Origin: CAZKEG01 sp964601575
GTDB taxonomy: Bacteria; Desulfobacterota; Thermodesulfobacteria; Thermodesulfobacteriales; Thermodesulfatatoraceae
Reading direction: 5' to 3'
DNA: 27,919 bases
Assembly (NCBI GenBank): GCA_964601575.1
Contig: CAZROA010000061.1
Location: 1-27,919 of the forward strand
This document shows, piece after piece, positions 7,433 through 15,436 of this stretch. The translations under genes were made by a program, and so were the position numbers. The notes below the pieces were generated by a model. That model was not told the DNA's origin, ran no database searches, and worked only from the letters and a program-made list of their open reading frames with translations. How positions within the stretch are numbered: the first letter of the stretch is position 1; each line of letters starts with the position of its first letter.

Positions 7433-8518
7433 CTAGACCTCAGTGAAATCAGCTAAATCCGTCTGTTTGACAAATGGCAAGAAGCGGGACTTATCAACCG
7501 CCTTGTTTAAGGCCTCTTCTGGGCTGATGATGCCTTTTTTCAAGAGTTCCATGATAGAGTCGTCAAGGCTGATCATGCCATATTTCCGACCGGTCTGGAT
7601 AATCGAGGGGATCTGATAAGTCTTCCCTTCTCGGATGAGGTTTCGGGCCGCTGGGGTGGCGATGAGGATTTCAAAGGCCACCACCCGACCAGGGCGATCA
7701 ATTCTTTTAAACATGGTCTGGGAAACCACCGCCCGCAATGAATCAGCCAGGGTTGATCGGATCTGGGGCTGCTGGGCATGGGGAAAGATTTCGATGATAC
7801 GGTCTACGGTCTTGGCGGCATTTAAGGTATGTAAAGTGGCCAAGACCAGATGGCCGGTCATGGCCGCCTCGATGGCCAAGGAGATGGTCTCAAGGTCTCG
7901 CATTTCACCGACCAGGATGATATCCGGGTCCTCACGTAGGGCCGCCCTCAGGGCCGAGGCAAAGCTCTTGGTATGGACTCCTACCTCTCGCTGGTTGACC
8001 AAACAGCCCTGAGATTTATGGACAAATTCGATGGGGTCTTCGATGGTGAGGATGTGATCCTGGCGGTTTCGATTGGCGTAATCAATGATGGCCGCCAGGG
8101 TGGTTGATTTACCGGAGCCCGTGGGACCGGTGACCAAGACCAGGCCCTTGGGCAGCATGGCCAGTTTGGTGACGATGCCCGGGAGTCCTAATTCTTCAGC
8201 GGTCTTGACTTTGCTCGGGATGAGGCGAAAGACAGCCCCGATTCCGTGTTTTTGTTGGAATAGGTTCACACGGAAACGGGCAAGCCCTGGTAATTCAAAG
8301 CCGAAATCCACGTCTCCGGTCTCTTCAAAGACCTTGATGCGTTCCTCCGGGGTGATCTCATAGAGCATGGCCTTTAGTTCGTCGTTTTCTAAAATCTTGT
8401 ACTTGACCCGCTGAAGGTCACCGTGAATACGGAGGATAGGCGGGTTACCAGCGGCCATGTGCAGGTCTGAGGCCCCTTTATCCACCATGAGCTTTAAAAA
8501 GGCGTCGATCTTGGCCAT
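7433..8518 (-). CDS. pilT: Type IV pilus retraction ATPase PilT
   Basis: A 361-residue protein very close to canonical PilT. It has the N-terminal PAS-like segment (KGASDLHMAAGNPPILRIHG), Walker A GPTGSGKS (131-138), the Asp box TIEDPIEFVH, Walker B DIILVGEMRDLET (199-211), the His box TGHLVLATLHT, and the diagnostic C-terminal ARNLIREGKTYQI needed for retraction. ATG 8518 is chosen because a GGGGAAGG ribosome binding site sits just upstream; the open frame extends eight more codons with no family support. It is the first gene of the minus-strand run and faces ftsE across about 100 bases. The inner-membrane partner PilC is encoded separately at 20860. Confidence 0.95.
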   Translation of the reverse strand: MAKIDAFLKLMVDKGASDLHMAAGNPPILRIHGDLQRVKYKILENDELKAMLYEITPEERIKVFEETGDVDFGFELPGLARFRVNLFQQKHGIGAVFRLIPSKVKTAEELGLPGIVTKLAMLPKGLVLVTGPTGSGKSTTLAAIIDYANRNRQDHILTIEDPIEFVHKSQGCLVNQREVGVHTKSFASALRAALREDPDIILVGEMRDLETISLAIEAAMTGHLVLATLHTLNAAKTVDRIIEIFPHAQQPQIRSTLADSLRAVVSQTMFKRIDRPGRVVAFEILIATPAARNLIREGKTYQIPSIIQTGRKYGMISLDDSIMELLKKGIISPEEALNKAVDKSRFLPFVKQTDLADFTEV

Positions 8519-8548
8519 GCCCTTCCCCTTAAGTGATTTCACAGAACT

Positions 8549-8564
8549 AATCGGCAGGCCGATT
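8549..8564. repeat. 16-bp palindrome between divergent pilT and ftsE, candidate operator
   Basis: AATCGGC, a 2-base centre AG, then GCCGATT form perfect 7-base arms. The palindrome lies between the divergent pilT and ftsE starts and overlaps a possible minus-strand -10 element (TAGAAT, 8567-8562). Position and symmetry suggest a regulator binding site; no regulator family is recognised from the sequence. Confidence 0.4.
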
Positions 8565-8581
8565 CTATGCCTTGAGGACGC

Positions 8582-8609
8582 TTGCCGAAGGGATCGTCCT
8601 TGCTATAAT
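8582..8609 (+). promoter_or_regulatory. Sigma-70-type promoter of the ftsE operon
   Basis: TTGCCG at 8582-8587 and a perfect TATAAT at 8604-8609 are separated by 16 bases. Transcription would start near 8616, only about 4 bases before the ftsE ATG at 8620, so the GAGG at 8611-8614 would lie outside the mRNA and the message would be nearly leaderless. Confidence 0.5.
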
Positions 8610-8619
8610 CGAGGCGGCC

Positions 8620-9285
8620 ATGAGCTCGATTTTACGGGTGGAGAAGGTCTCTAAGATCTACGAACCGCATATTAAGGCCTTAGAAGACGTCTCCTTTTCG
8701 GTGGAAAAAGGCGAATTTCTCTTTATCACCGGCCCCAGCGGAGCCGGTAAGAGCACCCTCCTTAAGCTTATCTTCCGTGAAGAACGACCAACTACCGGTG
8801 AGATTTTTTTTGAGAACCGTCCGGTCTCTAAGCTTTCGCGCCAAGAGATTCCCTTTCTGCGGCGCAAGATAGGTGTTGTCTTTCAAGATTTTAAACTCCT
8901 TGAGAGTCGAACGGTCTTTGAAAATGTGGCCCTGGCCCTGGAGATCCTGGGCCTTTCTCCGGGGGAGATCAAAAAGCGGGTCTTAAGGGTCCTTGAGGCC
9001 GTGGGATTATCAGGTAAAGAAAAACAATTGGCCAAACAACTCTCCGGCGGCGAACAACAGCGCGTGGCCCTGGCCAGGGCGGTGGTCAACAATCCCAAGC
9101 TCCTTTTAGCCGACGAACCCACCGGAAACCTCGATGCTCGGCGTACCGAAGAGGTGATGGAGCTTTTTGAAGACCTTAACGCCCGGGGAACGACCATCAT
9201 CTTGGCCACCCACGATGAGGCCCTTTACGTGGAAAGACACCGCCGGGTGTTGGTCCTTGATCAAGGGAGGTTACTCAACCCGTGA
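8620..9285 (+). CDS. ftsE: Cell division ATP-binding protein FtsE
   Basis: A 221-residue ABC ATPase, the usual FtsE length. It forms the FtsEX complex with FtsX at the division site and transmits ATP hydrolysis to periplasmic wall hydrolase activators. It has Walker A GPSGAGKS (38-45), Q-loop VVFQDFKLL, signature LSGGEQQ (141-147), Walker B LLLADEPTGNLD (from 161) and the switch His in LATHDEALY (H198). ATG 8620 is chosen for length; the open frame extends 16 codons upstream across the predicted promoter, so that extension is unlikely. The stop codon overlaps the GTG start of ftsX. It is the first gene of an ftsE-ftsX-envC-ctpA-DUF610 unit. Confidence 0.95.
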   Translation: MSSILRVEKVSKIYEPHIKALEDVSFSVEKGEFLFITGPSGAGKSTLLKLIFREERPTTGEIFFENRPVSKLSRQEIPFLRRKIGVVFQDFKLLESRTVFENVALALEILGLSPGEIKKRVLRVLEAVGLSGKEKQLAKQLSGGEQQRVALARAVVNNPKLLLADEPTGNLDARRTEEVMELFEDLNARGTTIILATHDEALYVERHRRVLVLDQGRLLNP

Positions 9286-10154
9286 GCCTTTGGAGACGGG
9301 CCTGGCGAGAATTTAAGAGTGCTCCTGCTCTTTATCTGGTGTCTACCTTCATCATTGCCTTTTGTCTGACCATTTTTTCCTTTTTTGCCCTCCTTTATCT
9401 GAATCTGGAATATTTTACCAATCAACTAGCCCGGGAACTGGTCCTAAACATCTACCTTGAACCTCATACTACCCGCGAAAAGGCCCAAGAGGTCATCGAT
9501 GATCTCAGTAGCCGTAAAGAGGTGGCAGGAGTCCGTTATTTATCACCAGACAAAGTCCTGGAAGACCTGCGTTGTCTTTTTGAAAACAAAGACCTCTTGG
9601 CCGGGGTTTCGGCGGACTTTCTGCCGCCGGTATTAGAGGTCTCCTTTAAACGGCCCTTTGAGGTCCTTCATCGCTTACCGACCCTGGCCCAAGACCTCTC
9701 GCGTTACCCACAAGTGATGCGGGTCCAATACGCCAAGAGCTGGCTTGAACGTCTGGCCGGGCTTAAACGTTTCTTAGAGATCCTTTCCCTCACCGGGCTC
9801 CTCTTGCTCGGCGGGGCCACGGCCTTTATTGCCGGGGCCACGGTGCGGCTTTCCTTTTCACATCGCAGTCGAGAACTGGAAATCCTTTCCTTAGTAGGGG
9901 CTACCCCGGGGTTTGTTCAGGGGCCGCTCCTTGTCCTAGCCTTTTGGCAGGCGGTCATCGCCCTTTCTTTTGCCCTTTTCCTCTTATGGGGCCTCCATTT
10001 CTATCTCGATCAGGCCTTGCGGGGGATCTTCCCCGGGATGGAGGCCAAACTCTTGTTCTTCAGGACCAAAGAAATGGCCATCCTTTCTGGAGGGGTGTTA
10101 GCATTTTGTCTAAGTGGTTGTTATTGGGCCTCACGGCGATTTTTGCGATACTAA
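9282..10154 (+). CDS. ftsX: Cell division permease FtsX
   Basis: A 290-residue membrane protein with the FtsX topology: a first transmembrane segment near residues 18-42, an extracytoplasmic domain of about 120 residues (ELVLNIYLEPHTTREKAQEV onward), then three membrane segments near 167-190, 215-240 and 265-285, with cytoplasmic ends. FtsX carries the FtsE signal across the membrane to EnvC-type activators. The GTG start overlaps the ftsE stop (GTGA), the classic arrangement for this pair. The downstream envC frame starts inside the 3' end of ftsX, implying coupled translation of all three proteins. Confidence 0.93.
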   Translation: MSLWRRAWREFKSAPALYLVSTFIIAFCLTIFSFFALLYLNLEYFTNQLARELVLNIYLEPHTTREKAQEVIDDLSSRKEVAGVRYLSPDKVLEDLRCLFENKDLLAGVSADFLPPVLEVSFKRPFEVLHRLPTLAQDLSRYPQVMRVQYAKSWLERLAGLKRFLEILSLTGLLLLGGATAFIAGATVRLSFSHRSRELEILSLVGATPGFVQGPLLVLAFWQAVIALSFALFLLWGLHFYLDQALRGIFPGMEAKLLFFRTKEMAILSGGVLAFCLSGCYWASRRFLRY

Positions 10155-11284
10155 GCCGTCCTTCCTTGGCCCTTGATCTCAAGGAGGAGATCGCCAAAGA
10201 AAAGGCCCTCCTTGAGGAGGCGACCAAGAAGGAAGCCGCCATTTTGAAGGAATTAGAGCTCCTGGCCCAAAAGATCGAAAAGAAAAGGGCCGAGATCGAG
10301 GTTTTACAGGAAGAAATTGCCCGTCGGGAAAGAGAGTTGACTCAATTGATGGAACAAATCGCCCAGAAGGATGAGGGCGTTCGCCGCCTGCAAAGTCGAT
10401 TTCGGGAACGCCTCAAGACCTTGGCCACCACCGGAAAGATCGGCTGGCTTAACCTCCTCTTTGCCCCAGGCGATATTCCTACAGCCCTCAGACGAAGCAC
10501 ATATTTTCAATTCCTCATCCTTCATGACCAAAATATGGCCTTGAGACTCCTTCAGGAAAAAAGGAATCTGGCCAGGGAAAGAAGGCTTGTTTTGGCCGAG
10601 AAACAAAGGCTTTCTCTCCTAAAGAAGCAACTGGAAGACGAAGTGGCCACCCTCAAGGCCCTTCGTCAGGAAAAATTGGCCCTTCTTGAAGAGGTCAGGC
10701 GTAACATACGCCTTTATCGCGAGACCCTAAAGCACCTTGAGGCCGCTTATCAGTCCATCGAAAGGTTGGCCAAGGAACTTAGATCTACCAAGGAGGAATT
10801 GGAAAACGTAAAAGAATCCCTGGCCAAGGAAAAGGAACGGGAAAGGGCTACCCCCAGGGTACCGCTTTTAGAACTCAAAGGCTTTCTTTTGCCTCCGGTG
10901 GAAGGGGTGGTCCTGCGTCTCTTTGGGCTTTACAAAGACCCGATAACCGGGGAAAACATTTATCAACCTGGTATCTTTATTTCCGCCCCGGTGGGCACGC
11001 CGGTAAAGGCACCTTATGGAGGAATGGTGGCTAAGATCGCCTTGATCAAGGGGCAAGGGCAGGTGGTCTTTATTGATCACGGTTATGATTTCTTGTCGAT
11101 CATCGGCGGGCTCGGTAAGTTGGAGGTTGAGCTCGGAGCAGAGGTGAAGACCGGTGAGGTGATCGGTGAAGTGGGCGAGCTACCCTTTAGTGAATCGGGA
11201 GTATATTACGAATTAAGATATCATGACAAACCACAGAATCCGCTAGATTGGCTTGATACCAGTAAACTTCGTTTTTTGAGGTGA
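10106..11284 (+). CDS. envC: EnvC-like murein hydrolase activator (coiled coil plus degenerate LytM domain)
   Basis: A predicted 392-residue secreted protein. From TTG 10106 it begins with a signal peptide (MSKWLLLGLTAIFAILSRPS, cut probably after SLA), then about 240 residues of charged heptad-rich coiled coil, then a C-terminal LytM/M23 domain (about 290-385). The M23 zinc ligands are not in place: the usual HxH motif is YYELRY and the first metal-binding segment reads YQPGIFIS. This matches EnvC-type proteins, which activate amidases rather than cut peptidoglycan. The start is inferred from the signal peptide and a GGAGGGG about 10 bases upstream; the open frame extends further up inside ftsX without support. 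The link to ftsEX fits the known FtsEX-EnvC pathway. Confidence 0.88.
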   Translation: MSKWLLLGLTAIFAILSRPSLALDLKEEIAKEKALLEEATKKEAAILKELELLAQKIEKKRAEIEVLQEEIARRERELTQLMEQIAQKDEGVRRLQSRFRERLKTLATTGKIGWLNLLFAPGDIPTALRRSTYFQFLILHDQNMALRLLQEKRNLARERRLVLAEKQRLSLLKKQLEDEVATLKALRQEKLALLEEVRRNIRLYRETLKHLEAAYQSIERLAKELRSTKEELENVKESLAKEKERERATPRVPLLELKGFLLPPVEGVVLRLFGLYKDPITGENIYQPGIFISAPVGTPVKAPYGGMVAKIALIKGQGQVVFIDHGYDFLSIIGGLGKLEVELGAEVKTGEVIGEVGELPFSESGVYYELRYHDKPQNPLDWLDTSKLRFLR

Positions 11285-11288
11285 AAAG

Positions 11289-12638
11289 ATGAACAGCCAA
11301 AAATCAAAATTTTGGGGTCATTTGTGCTTGATCATCCTCCTTTCTCTGGCCTTTTTCTTGGGTTTTTCCTTGAGACACTCCTTTACCGTTTCTGCTGCCC
11401 CTTCAGACGATGACGAGATCTACAAACAACTCCGGCTATTCTCTCAAGTCCTAGACCTGGTCGAACGGAGCTATGTCAAAGAAGTAGAGGCCAAGGATCT
11501 CATTTACGGGGCCATTCAGGGGATGCTTTCTAACCTGGATCCCCATTCCTCTTTTCTTAAGCCGGATGATTACAAGGAACTTCAGATCGAGACTAAGGGT
11601 AGCTTCACCGGTATCGGGATCGAGATCACCATTCGAGACGGGGTCTTAACCGTGGTGGCCCCGATCGAGGGCACCCCGGCCTGGAAGGCGGGTTTGAAAT
11701 CCGGAGACAAGATTATCAAGATAAACGGCAAACTCACCAAGGGTATGAGCCTTATCGAGGCGGTAAAGCTCCTCCGTGGTCCTAAAGGGACCAAGGTGAC
11801 CATTTCCATTATGCGTAAGGGCTGGACGGAGCTCAAAGACATCACCTTGGTACGAGACGTGATCCCCATCAAGAGCGTGCGTTTCTATACCATTGAGCCT
11901 GGCTATGGTTATATCCGGATCACCAATTTTCAAGAAAAGACCCCGCAGGAACTGGTCAAGGCCCTGGAAAAGCTTGAAAAGGAAAACAACCCAATGAAGG
12001 GCCTGATTATCGATTTGCGTAACAATCCAGGGGGCCTTTTGGATGCCGCGGTAAGGGTAGCGGATGAGTTTATCGATCACGGCCTCATCGTCTACACTGA
12101 AGGTCGCCTTAAACAACAGAACCTTCGTTTCGAGGCCACCCCTAACCGGCGTAAACATCCCTATCCTATCGCTGTGCTAGTCAACGAAGGTAGTGCTTCG
12201 GCCTCAGAGATCGTGGCCGGGGCCCTTCAAGATCATAAACGAGCAGTGATCGTGGGGACGAGGACCTTTGGGAAGGGCTCGGTCCAGACCATCATCCCCC
12301 TACCGGATGGTTCGGCGGTGCGTCTGACCACGGCCCAGTATTTTACGCCAAACGGGCGGTCTATCCAGGCCAAAGGAATAGAGCCCGACGTGGTGGTCCC
12401 CCTCCTTGATCCAGAGTGCCTCAAAAAGGCTGAGGAACGCCGAGCCATTCGGGAAAAGGACCTAAGGGGGCATCTTGAGAACCACGAGGCCGAAAAACAA
12501 AAAAAGACAAAAGAAAAAAAGGAAAACCTCCCGGATCAGAAGACGATGGAACACTTCAAATATGACAGCCAATTCCAAGAGGCCCTAAGGCTCCTTAAGA
12601 GCTGGGATATCCTCTCTCAGATGCACCTTGATCAATAA
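11289..12638 (+). CDS. ctpA: Carboxyl-terminal processing protease (S41 family)
   Basis: A 449-residue periplasmic serine protease with an N-terminal membrane or signal segment (residues 10-30), a PDZ domain (about 105-175, with FTGIGIEI and GLKSGDKIIKING) that selects substrate C-termini, and the S41 catalytic core. The Ser/Lys dyad is visible: S304 in NEGSASASE and K329 in RTFGKGSVQ, 25 residues apart as in Prc. The tail after about 390 is Lys/Glu rich. GAGGTG lies just before the ATG, which follows the envC stop by 4 bases. In many bacteria ctpA follows envC; such proteases process envelope proteins or wall hydrolases, so a link to septum remodelling is plausible. Confidence 0.95.
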   Translation: MNSQKSKFWGHLCLIILLSLAFFLGFSLRHSFTVSAAPSDDDEIYKQLRLFSQVLDLVERSYVKEVEAKDLIYGAIQGMLSNLDPHSSFLKPDDYKELQIETKGSFTGIGIEITIRDGVLTVVAPIEGTPAWKAGLKSGDKIIKINGKLTKGMSLIEAVKLLRGPKGTKVTISIMRKGWTELKDITLVRDVIPIKSVRFYTIEPGYGYIRITNFQEKTPQELVKALEKLEKENNPMKGLIIDLRNNPGGLLDAAVRVADEFIDHGLIVYTEGRLKQQNLRFEATPNRRKHPYPIAVLVNEGSASASEIVAGALQDHKRAVIVGTRTFGKGSVQTIIPLPDGSAVRLTTAQYFTPNGRSIQAKGIEPDVVVPLLDPECLKKAEERRAIREKDLRGHLENHEAEKQKKTKEKKENLPDQKTMEHFKYDSQFQEALRLLKSWDILSQMHLDQ

Positions 12639-13528
12639 TGTCTCCCCGGTCTAAGAAAAAAAGGCCTGTCCCCAGTGCGTTGGGATGGGCCTTTTTGGCT
12701 TTGTTTGTCCTGGTCACGGTCCTGGCTTTTTTATGGGTTGTAAGACCGATTTATCGCCCTAAATCCCGGCCCCGAGTAAGCCCTTCGCCCCCGGCTAAAC
12801 CCTCCCTTCCAGTGGTCAAACAACCCATTTTCAAACAACCAATTCTTAAAAGACCAAAACCCAGTCCTTTAAAGCCCCTGGTGGCCATCATTATTGATGA
12901 TATGGGGCAAAACCCTCGGCTTGAGAGGAAATTTTTTGAACTAGGTCTCCCCCTTACCTTTTCCTTCCTACCCTATGCCCCTTTTACCAAGAAACTTGCC
13001 CGTGAGGCCCATAGCCGGGGCTTTGAGGTCATGGTCCATATCCCTCTCGAGGCCCAAAATCATCAATATACCCCGGGGCTTATTCAGCTCGATATGTCAG
13101 AGGGCCGAGTAAAGTACTTAGTTAGGCAGGCTATCCTGGCTGTGCCTTATGCCGTGGGTGTAAACCACCACATGGGGTCTCTTTTTACCGAAGACAAACT
13201 CCACGTACGCTGGCTGCTTGAGGCTGTAGCCGCCGAAGGGCTCTTTTATATCGACAGTCGGACGACCAAAAACACCGTGGTCCCGGTCGTGGCCAGAGAA
13301 CTTGGCCTCCCCTTTGCTGAACGTCGGGTCTTTTTAGATCATACCCTGGCCGACCGAGAGATAGAACATTCCTTTAGGATTTTGGTCAAAAAGGCCAGAA
13401 AAGAGGGCCGCCTGGTGGCCATTGGTCATCCTCATCCCCAGACCCTTAAAGCTCTAAAGAGGACCAAGGTCTGGCTTACCGAGGAGGTCCTCTTGGTGCC
13501 GGCAAGCAAGATAGTAAGGCGCCCTTAA
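12638..13528 (+). CDS. Divergent polysaccharide deacetylase family protein (DUF610/YibQ-like)
   Basis: A 296-residue protein with one N-terminal membrane anchor (about 15-37), a Pro/Lys-rich linker of about 45 residues holding a repeated KQPIFKQPILKRP pattern, and a C-terminal catalytic-type domain. The domain carries the family motifs VAIIIDDMG, MVHIPLE, NHHMGS, IDSRTT, FLDH and AIGHPHP, resembling carbohydrate esterase family 4 deacetylases with altered metal residues. The true substrate is not known; a cell-wall glycan is likely from context. The ATG overlaps the ctpA stop by one base (TAATG), so it is translationally coupled to ctpA. Homologues commonly follow envC/ctpA. Confidence 0.88.
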   Translation: MSPRSKKKRPVPSALGWAFLALFVLVTVLAFLWVVRPIYRPKSRPRVSPSPPAKPSLPVVKQPIFKQPILKRPKPSPLKPLVAIIIDDMGQNPRLERKFFELGLPLTFSFLPYAPFTKKLAREAHSRGFEVMVHIPLEAQNHQYTPGLIQLDMSEGRVKYLVRQAILAVPYAVGVNHHMGSLFTEDKLHVRWLLEAVAAEGLFYIDSRTTKNTVVPVVARELGLPFAERRVFLDHTLADREIEHSFRILVKKARKEGRLVAIGHPHPQTLKALKRTKVWLTEEVLLVPASKIVRRP

Positions 13529-13537
13529 ACTAAGCCC

Positions 13538-13566
13538 TTGTCAAAGCCTGTTTAACGGTTTAATAC
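13538..13566 (+). promoter_or_regulatory. Sigma-70-type promoter of hisC
   Basis: TTGTCA at 13538-13543 and TAATAC at 13561-13566 are separated by 17 bases. The predicted start of transcription (about 13573) is within two bases of the hisC ATG at 13575, and there is no ribosome binding site before that ATG, which fits a leaderless transcript. Confidence 0.55.
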
Positions 13567-13574
13567 CCTGGCCC

Positions 13575-14669
13575 ATGAAGATCAAAAGCTATCTCAAAGG
13601 CTTGACCCCTTATCCTCCGGGTAAACCCATCGAAGAATTGCGCCGTGAACTGGGGATCACCGGACCGATCATCAAACTTGCTTCCAACGAAAATCCGCTT
13701 GGGCCTTCGCCAAAGGCCTTAGAGGCCATCAAAGAAGAGCTACCTTATCTTCACCGTTATCCAGAGGCCTCGGGTCTTGAGCTGCGAAGCCTCTTGGCCG
13801 AACGTTTTGGTCTTTCTGGTCCGGAAGAGGTTGTCCTTGGCAATGGTTCAAATGAAGTCATCGATCTCTTGGTCCGGGCCTTGGTGAGAGAAGGGGACGA
13901 GGTCCTCATTAGTCATCCGTCTTTCCTTATGTATGAAAAATTTACAGTGGCCAGCGGTGGCCTGGTTAAGGTCATTCCCTTAAAGGATATGAGGCATGAT
14001 CTTTCCTCTCTGGCCAGGGGGGTGACTGAACGAACACGGATTGTGTTCCTTGATAACCCTAACAACCCCACCGGAACCATCATCGAACACGAAGAATTTT
14101 CCCGATGGCTCAAGGATTTGCCTAGAGACTTGGTTGTTGTCCTTGACGAGGCCTATGGAGAATTCGTGCGCTCGGCAAAGGTGGCCCGGGGGTTCGAGTT
14201 TTTTTATTCTGAACCCACGGTGGTGGTGCTTAGGACCTTTTCCAAGGCCTACGGCTTGGCTGGATTAAGAATTGGTTATGGATTGATGCGGCGAGAATTG
14301 GCCGAGGTGTTAAATACCATTCGCCAACCGTTTAACGTCAATAAATTGGCCCAAAAAGCGGCACTGGCCAGCTTGAGAGATGAAGCCTATCTGGCCCAGG
14401 TCCAAAAGATGATCTGGGAAGGGGTAGATTATCTCTCCCAAGCCTTGAGGGAACTTGGGCTGCACCCCTATCCTACGGAGACCAATTTTATCTTGGTTGA
14501 TCTCGGGCGTCCGGCCCGGCCTATCTATGAAGCCTTACTCAGGCGTGGGATCATCGTTCGTAGCATGGAGGCTTACGGTTTTCCTAATTGTCTACGCCTG
14601 ACCATTGGTCTACCGAAAGAGAATCAGGCCCTGATCAAGGCCCTTTCGGAGGTGTTGGTTGCGGCCTAA
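13575..14669 (+). CDS. hisC: Histidinol-phosphate aminotransferase
   Basis: A 364-residue class I/II PLP aminotransferase that converts imidazole-acetol phosphate to histidinol phosphate in histidine synthesis. It starts MKIKSYLKGLTPYPPGKPIE, typical of HisC, and has KLASNENPLGPSPKA, the LGNGSNEVID cofactor pocket, DNPNNPTG, VVLDEAYGEF, and the PLP-binding Lys in TFSKAYGLAGLRIGYG (K224). HisC-type enzymes can also act on aromatic amino acids, so that specificity is possible. No other his genes are nearby. The ATG has no ribosome binding site and sits right at the end of a good promoter. Its 3' end overlaps the cmk start by 11 bases. Confidence 0.93.
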   Translation: MKIKSYLKGLTPYPPGKPIEELRRELGITGPIIKLASNENPLGPSPKALEAIKEELPYLHRYPEASGLELRSLLAERFGLSGPEEVVLGNGSNEVIDLLVRALVREGDEVLISHPSFLMYEKFTVASGGLVKVIPLKDMRHDLSSLARGVTERTRIVFLDNPNNPTGTIIEHEEFSRWLKDLPRDLVVVLDEAYGEFVRSAKVARGFEFFYSEPTVVVLRTFSKAYGLAGLRIGYGLMRRELAEVLNTIRQPFNVNKLAQKAALASLRDEAYLAQVQKMIWEGVDYLSQALRELGLHPYPTETNFILVDLGRPARPIYEALLRRGIIVRSMEAYGFPNCLRLTIGLPKENQALIKALSEVLVAA

Positions 14670-15348
14670 AGGGCTTCTTATCACCATCGACGGCCCGGCT
14701 GGGGCTGGAAAGAGCACCGCCGGACGTCGTTTGGCCAAGGAGCTTGGTTACCTCTTCCTGGACACCGGGGCCATGTTCAGGGCTGTGGGCCTGGCTGCTA
14801 AAGAAAGGGGGCTTTTCCCTGAACAGGCCGATGATATTGCCTCTCTTTGTCGGGAGATCTCTTTGGAATTGGTTCCCAGTGAAGAAGGGGTCAAGGTCTT
14901 CCTTAACGGACGGGAGGTGACCTCCCTCCTCCGCACCCCGGAGATGGACAGATGGTCCTCGGCGGTGGCACTCATCCCTGGGGTCAGAGCCTGTCTCCTC
15001 GAACTTCAACGGACCTACGGGGCAGAGGGAGGAATGGTGGCCGAGGGTCGGGATATGGGTAGTGTGGTCTTTCCAGAGGCAGATCTCAAGTTTTTCCTTA
15101 CCGCTTCAGCAGAGGTCAGGGCCAGACGCCGGTATGAAGAACTCTTGAAAAAGGGGCTAAATCTTCCTTACGAAGAGGTCTTAGCCCAACTCCTTGAGAG
15201 GGATCGCCGAGATCAGGAACGCGAGACCGCCCCCTTGGTCGTCCCTGAAGGGGCTCTGGTAATTGATACCAGTGACCTATCACTTGAGGAAGTTTTAGAA
15301 CGGATGCACTCTGAAGTGAAAAGAGTTCTCAAATCGTTAGCAAAGTAG
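14659..15348 (+). CDS. cmk: Cytidylate kinase
   Basis: A 229-residue enzyme that phosphorylates CMP and dCMP to the diphosphates in nucleotide recycling. The P-loop GPAGAGKST sits at residues 12-20, followed by YLFLDTGAMFRAVG, the insert region with VTSLLRTPEMDRWSSAVA, EGRDMGSVVFPEADLKFFL and the lid segment ERDRRDQERETAPL. The start is TTG 14659, chosen because GGAGG lies 7 bases upstream within the end of hisC; no ATG is available before the P-loop. It is followed by rpsA, a very common cmk-rpsA order in bacteria. Confidence 0.95.
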   Translation: MRPKGLLITIDGPAGAGKSTAGRRLAKELGYLFLDTGAMFRAVGLAAKERGLFPEQADDIASLCREISLELVPSEEGVKVFLNGREVTSLLRTPEMDRWSSAVALIPGVRACLLELQRTYGAEGGMVAEGRDMGSVVFPEADLKFFLTASAEVRARRRYEELLKKGLNLPYEEVLAQLLERDRRDQERETAPLVVPEGALVIDTSDLSLEEVLERMHSEVKRVLKSLAK

Positions 15349-15378
15349 AAAATTCCCCTCCTCTCTCCCTTGCATGGA

Positions 15379-15407
15379 TTGAATTTTAGTCCGCCCTCTG
15401 GTATAAG
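15379..15407 (+). promoter_or_regulatory. Sigma-70-type promoter of rpsA
   Basis: TTGAAT at 15379-15384 and TATAAG at 15402-15407 with a 17-base spacer lie in the 88-base gap before rpsA. The start of transcription would be near 15414, giving a short leader that contains GGAGG at 15423-15427, nine bases before the ATG. Confidence 0.6.
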
Positions 15408-15436
15408 GTGCCTCAAATTTTGGGAGGTTAGAGGAC

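Noticed and set aside
10106..11284. EnvC-like protein as an active M23 endopeptidase
   Set aside because: The zinc ligands of M23 enzymes are not in place (YYELRY instead of HxH), so an activator role fits better.
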